DNA of 64,000 nucleotides from Hyphomicrobiales bacterium (GCA_002401855.1 NVUH01000002.1:124001-188000), one strand, 5' to 3'; shown: positions 1-8,796, counted from the stretch's first letter. A program made the numbers and translations. Notes: generated from the letters alone by a model not told the origin.

Positions 1-422
1 TTTCGCTCTATGCCCAAAAGGTCAAATATTTAGGCGCATCAGGCAACGGTCAGCTGACTAAAATGGTCAACCAAATCTGCATTGCAGGCATATTACAAGG
101 CCTTGCAGAAGGTGTTAATTTTGCTCAGAAGGCGGGACTTGATGTTGAAGATGTGATCGAAACCATTTCTAAAGGCGCTGCGCAAAGCTGGCAAATGGAA
201 AATCGCTATAAAACTATGAATAAAGGCGAGTATAATCTCGGTTTTGCGGTTGATTGGATGGTTAAGGATTTGGATATTGTGCTCGGTACAGCAAAAACCT
301 TAAAAGCTGCCATGCCTGCCACCGCCACCATCACCGAATATTACCGTGATGTGCAAAATATGGGCGGCAACAGATGGGATACATCTAGCTTGCTCAAGCG
401 CCTACAATCTTTCGATAAATAG
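1..422 (+). CDS. 3-hydroxyisobutyrate dehydrogenase-family oxidoreductase, 3' part
   Basis: This is the C-terminal part of an NAD(P)-dependent beta-hydroxyacid dehydrogenase; the frame is open from the window edge (codons start at base 3) and ends with TAG at 420-422. The first visible residues carry the family hallmark LGASGNGQLTKMVNQ, which contains the conserved catalytic lysine and the start of the long helix of the all-helical C-terminal domain. The family oxidises 3-hydroxyisobutyrate, tartronate semialdehyde or similar short hydroxyacids; the substrate cannot be told from this fragment. The Rossmann domain lies outside the window. recO begins 9 bp downstream on the same strand, so the two may be co-transcribed. 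Confidence 0.85.
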   Translation, partial: SLYAQKVKYLGASGNGQLTKMVNQICIAGILQGLAEGVNFAQKAGLDVEDVIETISKGAAQSWQMENRYKTMNKGEYNLGFAVDWMVKDLDIVLGTAKTLKAAMPATATITEYYRDVQNMGGNRWDTSSLLKRLQSFDK

Positions 423-431
423 GGTTAGAAT

Positions 432-1169
432 ATGGAATGGCAAGACAATGGCTATGTAATTTCAACCAAAAAATTTGGCGAAAATTCAGTCATTCTCGAT
501 GCTTTCACGCGCGAACGTGGCCGCTTTCAGGGCATGGTCAAAGGCGGCATGGGGCGCTCCAAACGGAGCGTTCTACAGGCAGGTAATTATGTCAAACTCA
601 CGTGGCGGGCAAGGCTTGAGGATCAACTGGGGCAATATCAAGTCGAAGCCATTCGGCTTAATACAGGCTATATATTGTCATCCAAGCTCGCCCCATTAGG
701 TCTATCGTCTTTATGTGAATTGCTAAAAAAACTACCCGATCGCCAAGCCTACGCCCAATTATATGATGGCTTTGAAACGGTGCTTGAGCATTTAATTGAA
801 GATGAGAATTGGCTGCCGTTGTTGATTAAATGGCAGGTTGGGTTTTTGCAACAAATGGGTTATGGGCTAGATTTGAACCAATGCGCTGTAACAGGCACAA
901 CTGAAAATTTAGCCTATATATCACCCAAAACGGGCAGGGCGGTTTGTGAAGATGTTGGCCTGCCATATAAAGGTAGATTATTCACCATCCCGCCGTTTAT
1001 TATTGGTGATTTTGAGCAAGAGATTTCACCTGATCATTTGTTTGAGGGCATGAAGATTACCGAATACTTTATCAAAAAACACATTTATGATGTGCAAAAT
1101 CTTCCGTTTCCCGAAGCTCAAAAACTGCTTATAGATCGGGTTTTTAAGATGACCCAAACTGCCATATAA
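432..1169 (+). CDS. recO: DNA repair protein RecO
   Basis: RecO (245 aa) works with RecF and RecR to load RecA on SSB-coated single-stranded DNA and to anneal strands. The N-terminus (WQDNGYVISTKKFGENS) is the typical OB-fold start, followed by the conserved GMVKGGMGRSKRS stretch around residues 34-46, and then the helical C-terminal domain. Within the C-terminal part the CAVTG segment keeps only one of the cysteines of the zinc-binding CxxC found in many RecO proteins. Length is normal for the family. It sits between the dehydrogenase gene and parC, an arrangement known from Hyphomicrobiales. Confidence 0.93.
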   Translation: MEWQDNGYVISTKKFGENSVILDAFTRERGRFQGMVKGGMGRSKRSVLQAGNYVKLTWRARLEDQLGQYQVEAIRLNTGYILSSKLAPLGLSSLCELLKKLPDRQAYAQLYDGFETVLEHLIEDENWLPLLIKWQVGFLQQMGYGLDLNQCAVTGTTENLAYISPKTGRAVCEDVGLPYKGRLFTIPPFIIGDFEQEISPDHLFEGMKITEYFIKKHIYDVQNLPFPEAQKLLIDRVFKMTQTAI

Positions 1170-1245
1170 GACCAAATGGCAAGAATTCTGTTCATTTAAT
1201 AAAATGACACTATAAAATAGTTTAAAAAAATGGTTAATTCAACTA

Positions 1246-3489
1246 ATGAGCAATGAAAATGATACAATCGAATCAGATAAGCCACTTTCCACCCGCGTAA
1301 ACTTGCGCGAGGCGTTAGAAGAACGCTATCTGGCCTATGCTCTTTCCACCATCATGCACAGGGCTTTGCCCGACATTAGAGACGGCATGAAGCCCGTGCA
1401 TAGACGCATACTTTTTGCCATGCATAAGCTCAAACTCGATCCAAAATCGGGCTTTAAAAAATGTGCCCGTGTGGTGGGTGATGTCATCGGTAAATATCAT
1501 CCGCATGGAGATCAATCAGTTTATGACGCTTTGGTGCGCTTGGCGCAAGAATTTGCGGTGCGCTATCCATTGGTCGAAGGGCAGGGCAATTTTGGTTCTG
1601 TTGATGGCGATAACGCTGCTGCGATGCGTTATACCGAATCTCGTATGACCGAAGTGGCCAGTCGCCTGCTTGAAGATTTAGAATTAGACACGGTTGATTT
1701 TCGCCTGACTTATGATGGTGAAGAAGAAGAGCCAATGGTATTGCCTGCTAACTTCCCCAACCTGCTTGCCAATGGTTCAACAGGCATTGCTGTGGGCATG
1801 GCGACCAATATCCCGCCACATAATGTTGCAGAAATTTGTTCTGCTGCTTTGCACCTCATTAAACACCGCACGGCATCGGTCGAAACGCTGATGAAATATA
1901 TGCCGGGGCCTGACTTGCCAACTGGTGGCGTGATTGTCGAGCCACATGCAAATATCTTAAAGGCCTATATAACAGGCCGTGGCAGCATTCGGGTGAGGGC
2001 GGCTTGGCATAAAGAAGAATTGGGTCGTGGCGGTTATCGCATTGTCATTACCGAAATTCCGTATCAGGTGCAAAAATCAAAACTTATCGAGCGTATTGCC
2101 GACCAATTGTTTGATAAAAAAATCCCACTAGTTGGCGATATTTTTGATGAATCTGCCGAAGACATTCGACTGATTATCGAGCCTAAAAATCGCAATATTG
2201 ACCCTCTATTACTAATGGAATCTCTATTTAGAGTTAGTGACCTAGAGACTCGTTTGTCGCTTAACATGAATGTGCTTACTGATGGCTTGGTGCCGCGCGT
2301 ACTGCCATTAAATGATATTATCCTCGGCTGGATCGACCATAGACAAGTGGTCTTGGTACGTAAAAGCAATTATCGGCTTGAGAAAATAGCGCGTCGTTTG
2401 GAAATTCTATCTGGTCTGATTATTGCATTTTTGAACTTAGATGAAGTCATACGGATTATCCGTTATGAGGATGAGGTTAAGCCAACGCTTATCGAAACCT
2501 TTACGTTGAGCGATGTGCAAGCTGAAGCCATACTCAACATGCGTTTGCGCTCATTGCGCAAGCTAGAAGAGATGGAACTACGCCGCGAGAATGATGAATT
2601 ATGCCTAGAGCAGGCGGGTTTGCAAGAGCTTATAGAGAGCGAAGATCTGCAATGGAAAGCCATATCTGACAGCATTAAAGAGCTTAGAAAACAATTTGGC
2701 GAAAAGACAGAGCTTGGCCGCCGCCGTACGCAATTTGCCATTGCACCAGAGATTGATTTAGACAGCGCAGAAGCTTTTATTGAAAAAGAACCTATCACTA
2801 TTATTTGCTCAGCAATGGGCTGGATACGCGCACTCAAGGGTCATCAGGCCGATATGTCTAAACTCACTTATAAAACAGGTGATGAGCATAAATTTGCTTT
2901 CCATGCAGAGACAACTGATAAGATTCTTATATGCGCTACAGATGGCCGCATCTATACCGTTGGGGCTGACAAATTCCCTGGTGGGCGAGGGCATGGCGAA
3001 CCGCTACGCTTGTTAATTGACGTGGCGCCAGAAGTTGAGATCTTCGAAATATTCATCTATAGAGCTGATCAAAAGCGCTTGATTGTTGCCTCTGATGGTC
3101 GCGGTTTTGTGGCCAATGAAACTGATCTATTATCCAATGCCAAACGTGGCAAGCAAGTGCTGAATGTCAAATCACCTGTGACAGCAAAGATTTGCACATT
3201 GGCTGATGGCAATCATTTGGCAGTGATTGGCCTTAACCGCAAATTACTCATTTATAAAACTGATGAAGTTAACGAGCTATCCAAAGGCCGCGGTGTGATG
3301 CTGCAGCGTTATAAAGATGGTGGCATATCTGATGCCATTACTTTCAATATAGAAGATGGCTTGCATTGGCTCGACACTGGCGGCCGCAACCGTACCGTCA
3401 CAGAGTTGGATGATTGGATGGGCGTACGCGCCCAAACTGGCCGTATGCCACCACGTGGATTTCCTGCTAACAATAAATTCAAGCAATAA
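1246..3489 (+). CDS. parC: DNA topoisomerase IV subunit A
   Basis: ParC (747 aa) is the DNA-cleaving subunit of topoisomerase IV, which decatenates daughter chromosomes together with ParE. The breakage-reunion domain has the RALPDIRDGMKPVHRRILFAM motif and the catalytic tyrosine in AAMRYTE at residue 129. A coiled-coil segment around residues 420-500 and a C-terminal beta-pinwheel follow. The alphaproteobacterial length near 750 aa and the lack of a canonical GyrA box argue for ParC rather than GyrA. No strong Shine-Dalgarno sequence precedes the ATG; the 76-bp gap after recO suggests a separate or weakly coupled transcript. Confidence 0.92.
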   Translation: MSNENDTIESDKPLSTRVNLREALEERYLAYALSTIMHRALPDIRDGMKPVHRRILFAMHKLKLDPKSGFKKCARVVGDVIGKYHPHGDQSVYDALVRLAQEFAVRYPLVEGQGNFGSVDGDNAAAMRYTESRMTEVASRLLEDLELDTVDFRLTYDGEEEEPMVLPANFPNLLANGSTGIAVGMATNIPPHNVAEICSAALHLIKHRTASVETLMKYMPGPDLPTGGVIVEPHANILKAYITGRGSIRVRAAWHKEELGRGGYRIVITEIPYQVQKSKLIERIADQLFDKKIPLVGDIFDESAEDIRLIIEPKNRNIDPLLLMESLFRVSDLETRLSLNMNVLTDGLVPRVLPLNDIILGWIDHRQVVLVRKSNYRLEKIARRLEILSGLIIAFLNLDEVIRIIRYEDEVKPTLIETFTLSDVQAEAILNMRLRSLRKLEEMELRRENDELCLEQAGLQELIESEDLQWKAISDSIKELRKQFGEKTELGRRRTQFAIAPEIDLDSAEAFIEKEPITIICSAMGWIRALKGHQADMSKLTYKTGDEHKFAFHAETTDKILICATDGRIYTVGADKFPGGRGHGEPLRLLIDVAPEVEIFEIFIYRADQKRLIVASDGRGFVANETDLLSNAKRGKQVLNVKSPVTAKICTLADGNHLAVIGLNRKLLIYKTDEVNELSKGRGVMLQRYKDGGISDAITFNIEDGLHWLDTGGRNRTVTELDDWMGVRAQTGRMPPRGFPANNKFKQ

Positions 3490-3653
3490 TATACATAGTG
3501 GATATATTCCTTATTCACCAATACCTACCCTCGTCATCTAAAAAGTTTCCATAATATATATTATGCGCCTATTAAATATATATCAAAACATGTGATATGA
3601 CACAGTATATGAATGGCGTTATGCTGATTGTAGATTTTGACCACGGAGCTTCT

Positions 3654-4283
3654 ATGCCAGAATTATCGACCTTAGCTTTATTCGCCGCAGCATGCTTTGC
3701 CATCGCCATCACGCCTGGGCCAGATATGCTGCTCATCGCATCACGAAGCATTGCCCAAGGCCGCTCGGCTGGTTTCGCTACATATGCAGGCACTGCAACT
3801 GGCGTATTCTGCCACGCCACCGCCGCAGCCTTTGGGCTGTCGCAATTATTCATCGCCTTGCCGTGGGCTTATGATGCAGTGCGTTACGCAGGTGCTGCAT
3901 ATTTGCTTTACCTCGCGTTTAAAACCATCACCTCAACCAGCAACAAAGCCCCCTCCTCGGCTGAAAAAACCAGTTTCACCAATCAGCAGATGTTCAATCA
4001 AGGCTTGTTCACTAATCTGCTCAACCCCAAAATCATCCTATTTGTTCTGGCGCTGTTTCCACAATTTGTCGACCCCACCATCAGTTCAGTCGCACTACAA
4101 ATTGTCATCCTCGCCATTCTGTTCAACTTTATTGGCTTATTGGTTCTCAGTGTGGTCATCCTGAGTGCTAGTAAAATGGCAGATAAAATGAGGAAAACCT
4201 TTTCATCCAACAACCGCTTCAAGCACCTGCCACAATATCTACTGGGACAGTGTTTGCAGGACTGGCAACCCGTCTCTTGTTAA
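3654..4283 (+). CDS. LysE-family amino acid exporter, C-terminus frameshifted
   Basis: This is an inner-membrane exporter of the LysE/RhtB family, which exports amino acids or homoserine lactone-like compounds. The family signature ITPGPDMLLIASRS lies near residue 20, and about six hydrophobic segments follow. I chose the ATG at 3654 because it is preceded by GGAGC and gives the usual family start MPELSTLALF; an upstream in-frame ATG at 3597 is less likely. The last 14 residues are not family-like. In the next frame the DNA from about 4240 encodes GTVFAGLATRLLLSQR with a stop at 4292-4294, which is the expected LysE ending, so one base appears to be missing near the GGGA run at about 4240. 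Confidence 0.82.
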   Translation: MPELSTLALFAAACFAIAITPGPDMLLIASRSIAQGRSAGFATYAGTATGVFCHATAAAFGLSQLFIALPWAYDAVRYAGAAYLLYLAFKTITSTSNKAPSSAEKTSFTNQQMFNQGLFTNLLNPKIILFVLALFPQFVDPTISSVALQIVILAILFNFIGLLVLSVVILSASKMADKMRKTFSSNNRFKHLPQYLLGQCLQDWQPVSC

Positions 4284-4325
4284 GCCAAAGATAAACCATA
4301 AGCACTAGAATTCACGGGCATAACT

Positions 4326-4667
4326 ATGTCGAAAACTACAATTATCATGACGCAAGAAGCTCTGCTAAATTCATGGAGCTTAGAATCCAGTAGTTTGTGG
4401 ACGGAGGAAAACCCTGCTGCTGGCCATTGCGGTGCGACTGCTTTGGTGGTGAATGACATTATGGGTGGTGACATTCTCAAAACTAGGTTTGAAGGGCTGT
4501 GGCATTTTTACAATCGAATCGATGATAAAATTGTTGATTTTACAAAAAGTCAGTTTAGTGCATTACCAACCTATGACAACATTATTTCCAATAGAATTGA
4601 AGCATTTGAAGACACCAATGAAGCCCAATATAATTTTCTCAAGTCAGCGCTTGTTTGTTGGCTTTAA
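4326..4667 (+). CDS. YunG-family protein
   Basis: A 113-aa protein resembling the YunG family, small cytosolic proteins of unknown function. The diagnostic pattern is visible: SSLWTEENPAAGHCGATALVVNDIMGGDIL (conserved Trp, Asn-Pro, and a Gly-x-Cys-x-x-Thr-Ala core), then GLWHFYNRI, VDFTKSQF and a Tyr-rich C-terminus. The Cys/His arrangement (GHC and HFYN) is reminiscent of papain-like or peptidase-like folds, but no activity can be assigned. It stands alone on the + strand after the LysE gene, with a 30-bp gap from the likely original LysE stop. Confidence 0.6.
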   Translation: MSKTTIIMTQEALLNSWSLESSSLWTEENPAAGHCGATALVVNDIMGGDILKTRFEGLWHFYNRIDDKIVDFTKSQFSALPTYDNIISNRIEAFEDTNEAQYNFLKSALVCWL

Positions 4668-4714
4668 CTAGCTGTTTGCGGGGTTAACAACCCGCCCTAT
4701 TCCCAGCTAAAAAA

Positions 4715-5128
4715 TCACCAATGAGTGTGATTTTTGGGTTTCTCTGTGCCAAGCACGGCTTCCCAAAAGCGTAATTTAAAGAAAACTCGCGGAGCGCCGA
4801 CTGGCAATATATGATAAATTTTATGGCCGTTTGCGCGATAATATGGCGCAGCTTCAGGCCATATGGCCTGAGCAACGCCGCGTTTACACCATGATTTTTC
4901 AAGTAATTCTAATAAGTGTTTATTATAACTGAATTTCCGAAATCGTATGAAATCAGATAAGCGGGCGCGTATATCTAACATGGCGACGGCGGCAAATATC
5001 CAACCACTCCAATGCATATAAATTGCCGCAATGGTTGCCAAACAAAACAGTGATAAAGGCCTGCTTATTGACCAAAATCCGTTCACAATAAGAGTGATTG
5101 GTTGCATTTTCTGTTGATCTGTTTTCAT
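4715..5128 (-). CDS. Hypothetical membrane protein
   Basis: An unrecognised 137-aa protein. The reading frame opens upstream at 5170, but the ATG at 5128 (MKTDQQKMQPITL) is the more natural start. Residues about 15-50 form one long or two short hydrophobic segments (LIVNGFWSISRPLSLFCLATIAAIYMHW), and the rest is polar and basic, so a cytoplasmic tail on a membrane anchor is plausible. It lies downstream of the ABC-2 operon on the same strand but is separated from it by a hairpin at 5187-5211, so it is probably transcribed separately. No function is offered. Confidence 0.5.
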   Translation of the reverse strand: MKTDQQKMQPITLIVNGFWSISRPLSLFCLATIAAIYMHWSGWIFAAVAMLDIRARLSDFIRFRKFSYNKHLLELLEKSWCKRGVAQAIWPEAAPYYRANGHKIYHILPVGAPRVFFKLRFWEAVLGTEKPKNHTHW

Positions 5129-5186
5129 AACTACTGCCCCTATTACCGTTTTAAAGATATAGATAAGCAATTAGAAATTACAAGAA

Positions 5187-5211
5187 AAAAGGGCACATAA
5201 AGCACCCTTTT
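5187..5211 (-). terminator. Terminator of the GntR/ABC-2 operon
   Basis: AAAAGGG and CCCTTTT arms flank an 11-nt loop, and the A-run on the + strand gives a U-run on the minus-strand transcript. It lies 20 bp after the stop of the ABC-2 permease gene. Confidence 0.6.
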
Positions 5212-5231
5212 CTCTCGCTGTTACATCTTTA

Positions 5232-6167
5232 TTACCCCTGGATGAACCGTCTGCGATACTCACTGCCGATGTAGACAAATATACCAGATACCGCCAAGCC
5301 CGCCAAAAGTGACATCCACCTCACGTGGCTGATAAAATGCCATAACATTTCGGGCAGTCTTTCAAGAAAAATTGTGGCGCCATGTATGTTTCGACCCTCA
5401 TCAAAATCCATATCCAAGCTCGTCATGCTTGCATTAAATGCTGCATCCGTTCCGATTGAGTGATCAACTATATTTTTAAATCTATGCTCAATAAAATCAC
5501 CTATATAGCTGGATTGGAAGGCATCAAAACTAAATATCTCTTCCATTGTAATCAATACAAGTGGAATGACAAACGCGAGGGCGATAGCCCATTTCTTAAA
5601 GAAAACACTCAACATTGCCACCCAAGCGTAGAATGGTGCCAACCATAACAGCACAATCACCAAAACAACCGCTAGATGGACAAACAGTTGCAGCAATGTA
5701 GAAAGCGCGGTCCACGGTGCTATAAAGCTTACGAAATCACTGTAATTAATCACACCAATAATGTAAGAGGCCACACTCGAAACCACCACCCAGCACAAAA
5801 TAATTAGTGGAATGACAATCGTACCCGTAAGCAGTTTAAGCAATAAAATCCGCAAATCGCTCATCGGTAGAGATTTCCAAAATAGTAGGCCGTTATTTTT
5901 ACCATCGGCTGAAAATGCATCAGCGTAATAGAAGAATAAGGTAATCAGCATGTATATGCTGAAAAATGCGGTACCTGCCATAAATGCCATGATAAAAACT
6001 TCATGGAAAGGCAAGTCACGATCAAAATCTTCTATTCCTAAGAATAGTGTCTGAAACGTTACCAGCACAAAAAACAGGGCTATCAATATGGCCGGTGCAA
6101 AAAACAATGAACCTTTATGCTCTATCAGTTCTTTTTTAACAATCGCTATGTCAGCTTTTATATTCAT
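5232..6167 (-). CDS. ABC-2 type transporter permease
   Basis: A 311-aa integral membrane permease of an exporter-type ABC system. About six hydrophobic segments are visible, beginning with SLFFAPAILIALFFVLVTF near residue 25 and ending with SLLAGLAVSGIFVYIG, followed by a basic tail ERRRFIQG-like (EYRRRFIQG). A large polar loop lies around residues 205-265. GGGAGATG precedes the ATG at good spacing. The gene starts 12 bp after the ATPase stop, in the order regulator-ATPase-permease known from YtrA/GntR-controlled ABC operons that respond to cell-envelope stress or antimicrobials. The substrate is unknown. Confidence 0.8.
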   Translation of the reverse strand: MNIKADIAIVKKELIEHKGSLFFAPAILIALFFVLVTFQTLFLGIEDFDRDLPFHEVFIMAFMAGTAFFSIYMLITLFFYYADAFSADGKNNGLLFWKSLPMSDLRILLLKLLTGTIVIPLIILCWVVVSSVASYIIGVINYSDFVSFIAPWTALSTLLQLFVHLAVVLVIVLLWLAPFYAWVAMLSVFFKKWAIALAFVIPLVLITMEEIFSFDAFQSSYIGDFIEHRFKNIVDHSIGTDAAFNASMTSLDMDFDEGRNIHGATIFLERLPEMLWHFISHVRWMSLLAGLAVSGIFVYIGSEYRRRFIQG

Positions 6168-6179
6168 TTTTTCATCTCC

Positions 6180-7028
6180 CTACTGTTGCATCAAAGCAAC
6201 GAATAAGTCGCTAATATTTGGTATTGAAACTTGCCCATATTGGGCCAGTTTTTCGGCATCAACTTTGTCAAACATCATCATAGTTTGGCCAAATTGCTTG
6301 TCTTCGTAAATTGGTTTCAATTCACGCGCTGCGCTGACATTTTCTTCATTGGTTAAAAGCTGCGCATATCGCTCGCTGATTTCTTCCATCGGGCAATTTA
6401 ATATCAACTCCCCTGCCCGCACAAACATAATGTCTGAAAGTAAAAACTCAATTTCATCAACTTGATGCGTGGTAATGACAATGGTTCTGCCATCATGCAT
6501 ATAGTCGTCAATTAGTTGTTTGAAAAAATTCTTACGATTAATGATGTCTAAGCCCAATGTCGGTTCATCCAATACCAAGATCTTAGCATCAATAGACATT
6601 ACCAAGGCCAGATGGAGCTGAGCGAGCATACCTTTTGATAAAGATTTAATCTTAGTTTGAAGCTTAATATTCGAGTTCTGTAAATATTCATGGGTTTTCT
6701 CCTCATTATATTTGGGGTGAATATCACTCATCATTTTGATAAGCTGGTTCACTTTTAAAAATCGTGGCAAACTTGCCACATCTGAAATAAACGCGATGTC
6801 TTCCATCAATTGGTAGCGTTTATCGTAAGGCGATTGCCCCAGAACACTTATTTCACCTTCATAATCAATTAAACCCAAAATGCTGTTTAAAATTGTGGTT
6901 TTACCCGCGCCATTATGGCCAATAAGGCCGTAAATTTTGCCTTCTTCTATGCCAAAACTAATGTCTTTCAACACTTGTTCTTTGCCAAAGCTTTTTGACA
7001 GGCCGTTCACTTTAATAAGTTGTACCAT
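6180..7028 (-). CDS. ABC transporter ATP-binding protein (exporter type)
   Basis: This 282-aa nucleotide-binding subunit has Walker A GHNGAGKTT near residue 40, the signature LSKGMLAQL near residue 135, Walker B ILVLDEPTLGLD near residue 155 and the H-loop ITTHQ near residue 190. The C-terminal 80 residues are an accessory region seen in ABC-2 exporters of the CcmA/YtrB type. It overlaps the regulator's stop codon by one base (TAATG) and is followed 12 bp later by the permease, so the three genes form an operon. Confidence 0.88.
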   Translation of the reverse strand: MVQLIKVNGLSKSFGKEQVLKDISFGIEEGKIYGLIGHNGAGKTTILNSILGLIDYEGEISVLGQSPYDKRYQLMEDIAFISDVASLPRFLKVNQLIKMMSDIHPKYNEEKTHEYLQNSNIKLQTKIKSLSKGMLAQLHLALVMSIDAKILVLDEPTLGLDIINRKNFFKQLIDDYMHDGRTIVITTHQVDEIEFLLSDIMFVRAGELILNCPMEEISERYAQLLTNEENVSAARELKPIYEDKQFGQTMMMFDKVDAEKLAQYGQVSIPNISDLFVALMQQ

Positions 7029-7384
7029 TATGCGCCCTGCTCCTTCTTAATCAGATCTGTTAACTTGATACCTAACGATTCTAAGCGTTTTAAAATCTGT
7101 GGCCATTCATCAGATAGGAATTTTTTGCGCTCAACATTAAGCAATTCCTTTTGTGAGTTTTCCATAACAAACATCCCTAAACCGCGTTTTTTCTCAATAA
7201 TTTGCAAATCAACCAGAGATTGATATGCCTTTGTTACGGTTAGCGGATTTACCGATAATTCTGTCGCCAATTGCCGCACAGAAGGTAGTGCCTCACCTGA
7301 TTTTACATTTTTGTTTAAAATCATTTCGATAATTTTTTGCCTTATTTGCAAAAATATCGGCTGATTTTTATTCCATTCATACAT
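7028..7384 (-). CDS. GntR-family transcriptional regulator (YtrA subfamily)
   Basis: A short GntR regulator of about 118 aa with an N-terminal winged helix (QPIFLQIRQKIIEMIL, GEALPSVRQLATELSVNPLTVTKAYQSL, KKRGLGMFV) and only a short helical C-terminus for dimerisation, which defines the YtrA subfamily. The frame is open to 7462, but I prefer the ATG at 7384 (MYEWNKNQPIFLQI), with AAGGATG upstream. It is first in the operon with the ABC-2 ATPase and permease, so autoregulation of the operon is expected. A 22-bp imperfect palindrome at 7411-7432 lies directly upstream and is a good operator candidate. Confidence 0.85.
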   Translation of the reverse strand: MYEWNKNQPIFLQIRQKIIEMILNKNVKSGEALPSVRQLATELSVNPLTVTKAYQSLVDLQIIEKKRGLGMFVMENSQKELLNVERKKFLSDEWPQILKRLESLGIKLTDLIKKEQGA

Positions 7385-7410
7385 TGATTGAATCATCCTT
7401 TTGTATATTG

Positions 7411-7432
7411 GTGTGTTAGATAAGTAGTACAC
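7411..7432 (-). promoter_or_regulatory. Candidate operator of the YtrA-type regulator
   Basis: The site reads GTGTnnTAnnTAnnTAnnACAC on either strand: a 22-bp imperfect palindrome 27 bp upstream of the preferred start of the GntR gene. A single symmetric site in the operon's own promoter region is the usual arrangement for this subfamily. No binding data are implied. Confidence 0.45.
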
Positions 7433-7534
7433 CATTAAACTAAGGTCAATAAGAAACTTCAAATTATTTTATTTTTAATTGCAAACCCCCATCACTGCCC
7501 CCATATTGGAGGCAACAAAGATAAGGATAATTAC

Positions 7535-8068
7535 ATGAAAAATTGGGTAAAAAAGACAAGAAAACTCATCGTCGGCTCTATATTCATTGCGACATTGGCG
7601 TTTGGAAGCACCAGTATGGCGCAAGCCGAAGAACCAGATTTAATCTTTAAAAAGTCAACAGTGTGGAAGTTTTTGGCGCCAGATCATAAATTAGCAGTCT
7701 ATGCAATTGACGACCCAATCATTGAAGGCGTTGCCTGTCATTTTACCGTTCCTGAAAAAGGTGGTGTATCAGGTTTCTTTGGTGTGGCCGAGGAACTTTC
7801 GGACATTTCATTAGCTTGTCGCCAAGTTGGCCCTATAGAATTTACCGAAAAATTTGAGCAAGGCGATGTTATGTATCGTAAAAAACGTTCGGTTTTGTTT
7901 AAGAAAATGCGCATAGTTCGTGGCTGTGATGCCAAACGAAACACACTGGTATATCTAGTGTATTCCGATAAAATTATCGAAGGTTCACCCAAAAACTCAA
8001 CCTCAACCGTACCGATTATGCCTTGGGGCAACCAAGTTCCAGCACGTTGCGAGGATTATTTGGAATAG
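7535..8068 (+). CDS. creA: CreA family protein
   Basis: A 177-aa secreted or periplasmic protein of the CreA family (function unknown; the E. coli gene sits next to the CreBCD system). An N-terminal signal peptide is visible (basic MKNWVKKTRK, hydrophobic core, cleavage near SMAQAEE). The family core follows: KLAVYAIDDPIIEGVACHF, GVAEELSDISLACRQVGP, then RKKRSVLFKKMRIVRGCDAKRNTLVYLVYSDKIIEGSPKNS and VPIMPWG. No creBCD genes are nearby. The gene is monocistronic, ending in a shared terminator with the convergent GST gene. Confidence 0.88.
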   Translation: MKNWVKKTRKLIVGSIFIATLAFGSTSMAQAEEPDLIFKKSTVWKFLAPDHKLAVYAIDDPIIEGVACHFTVPEKGGVSGFFGVAEELSDISLACRQVGPIEFTEKFEQGDVMYRKKRSVLFKKMRIVRGCDAKRNTLVYLVYSDKIIEGSPKNSTSTVPIMPWGNQVPARCEDYLE

Positions 8069-8086
8069 AATTTTAGAATGGGATTT

Positions 8087-8115
8087 AAAAAGGGCAGCCA
8101 TTTGGCTGCCCTTTT
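8087..8115. terminator. Bidirectional terminator between creA and the GST gene
   Basis: A strong hairpin with arms AAAAGGGCAGCCA and GGCTGCCCTTTT and a 3-nt loop, followed by a T-run on the + strand and preceded by an A-run. It sits between convergent genes and can serve both. Confidence 0.85.
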
Positions 8116-8128
8116 TGGTTATTATCTA

Positions 8129-8758
8129 CTATTCAGGCTTGGTAATCGCCAATGCCCGTTTTACCGCAGGCCGCGCCATCATCACATCATACCAACGTTT
8201 TACATTGGCAAAATCATTCAAATCTTGCCCCTGCCCTTCATGCGATTTTGCCCAGCCGATAATTGACATATCGGCAATCGAATAATCACCCGCGACAAAT
8301 TCAGTGAGTGCCAATTTGCGATCCAACACACCATAAAGTCGCGCCGATTCGTCGGTATAACGCTTTATGGCGTAAGGCACTTGCTCAGGTGCGTATAATC
8401 TAAAATGATGGGCTTGTCCCAACATCGGCCCAAAACCACCCATTTGCCACATCAACCATTCTTCTACTGCCACACGGTTGCGTTCGTCAGTTGGGTAGAA
8501 CTGCCCCGTTTTGCGCCCAAGATATTGCAATATAGCGCCTGATTCAAACACTGAGATAGGTTTTCCGTCTGGCCCGTCTGGGTCAGTAATGGCAGGCATT
8601 CTGTTGTTCGGCGCAATTTTTAGAAATTCTGGTTTAAACTGATCACCCTGCCCGATATTGACAAAGTTGACGTTATATTCAAGCCCTGTCTCTTCAAGCA
8701 TGATGGTGATTTTGTGAGCATTTGGGGTTGGCCAAATGTGTATTTCAATAGCTGTCAT
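8129..8758 (-). CDS. Glutathione S-transferase family protein (YfcG/YghU-like)
   Basis: A 209-aa cytosolic protein with an N-terminal thioredoxin-like domain (TPNAHKITIMLEETGLEYNV, NNRMPAITD with the cis-Pro, and the glutathione-binding FESGAILQYLG) and a helical C-terminal domain. The TPN start in place of a catalytic Ser/Tyr/Cys and the D-PDGPDGKP insertion match the Nu-class disulfide-bond reductases YfcG/YghU. I chose the ATG at 8758, preceded by AAAGGGA, over the upstream ATG at 8791. A role in glutathione-dependent disulfide or peroxide reduction is inferred from family. Confidence 0.85.
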   Translation of the reverse strand: MTAIEIHIWPTPNAHKITIMLEETGLEYNVNFVNIGQGDQFKPEFLKIAPNNRMPAITDPDGPDGKPISVFESGAILQYLGRKTGQFYPTDERNRVAVEEWLMWQMGGFGPMLGQAHHFRLYAPEQVPYAIKRYTDESARLYGVLDRKLALTEFVAGDYSIADMSIIGWAKSHEGQGQDLNDFANVKRWYDVMMARPAVKRALAITKPE

Positions 8759-8796
8759 TATTAATCCCTTTAAGTTATATTTTAATTTCATTGCAT

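Noticed and set aside
1315-3521. Several long antisense and shifted frames inside parC, and similar ones inside the dctM, livH and mvaA genes
   Set aside because: They mirror the codon pattern of the coding frame, have no ribosome binding site and no recognisable domains.
3545-3575. AT-rich palindrome ATAATATATATTAT as an operator
   Set aside because: Low-complexity alternation of A and T in an AT-rich spacer; no paired regulator or second site.
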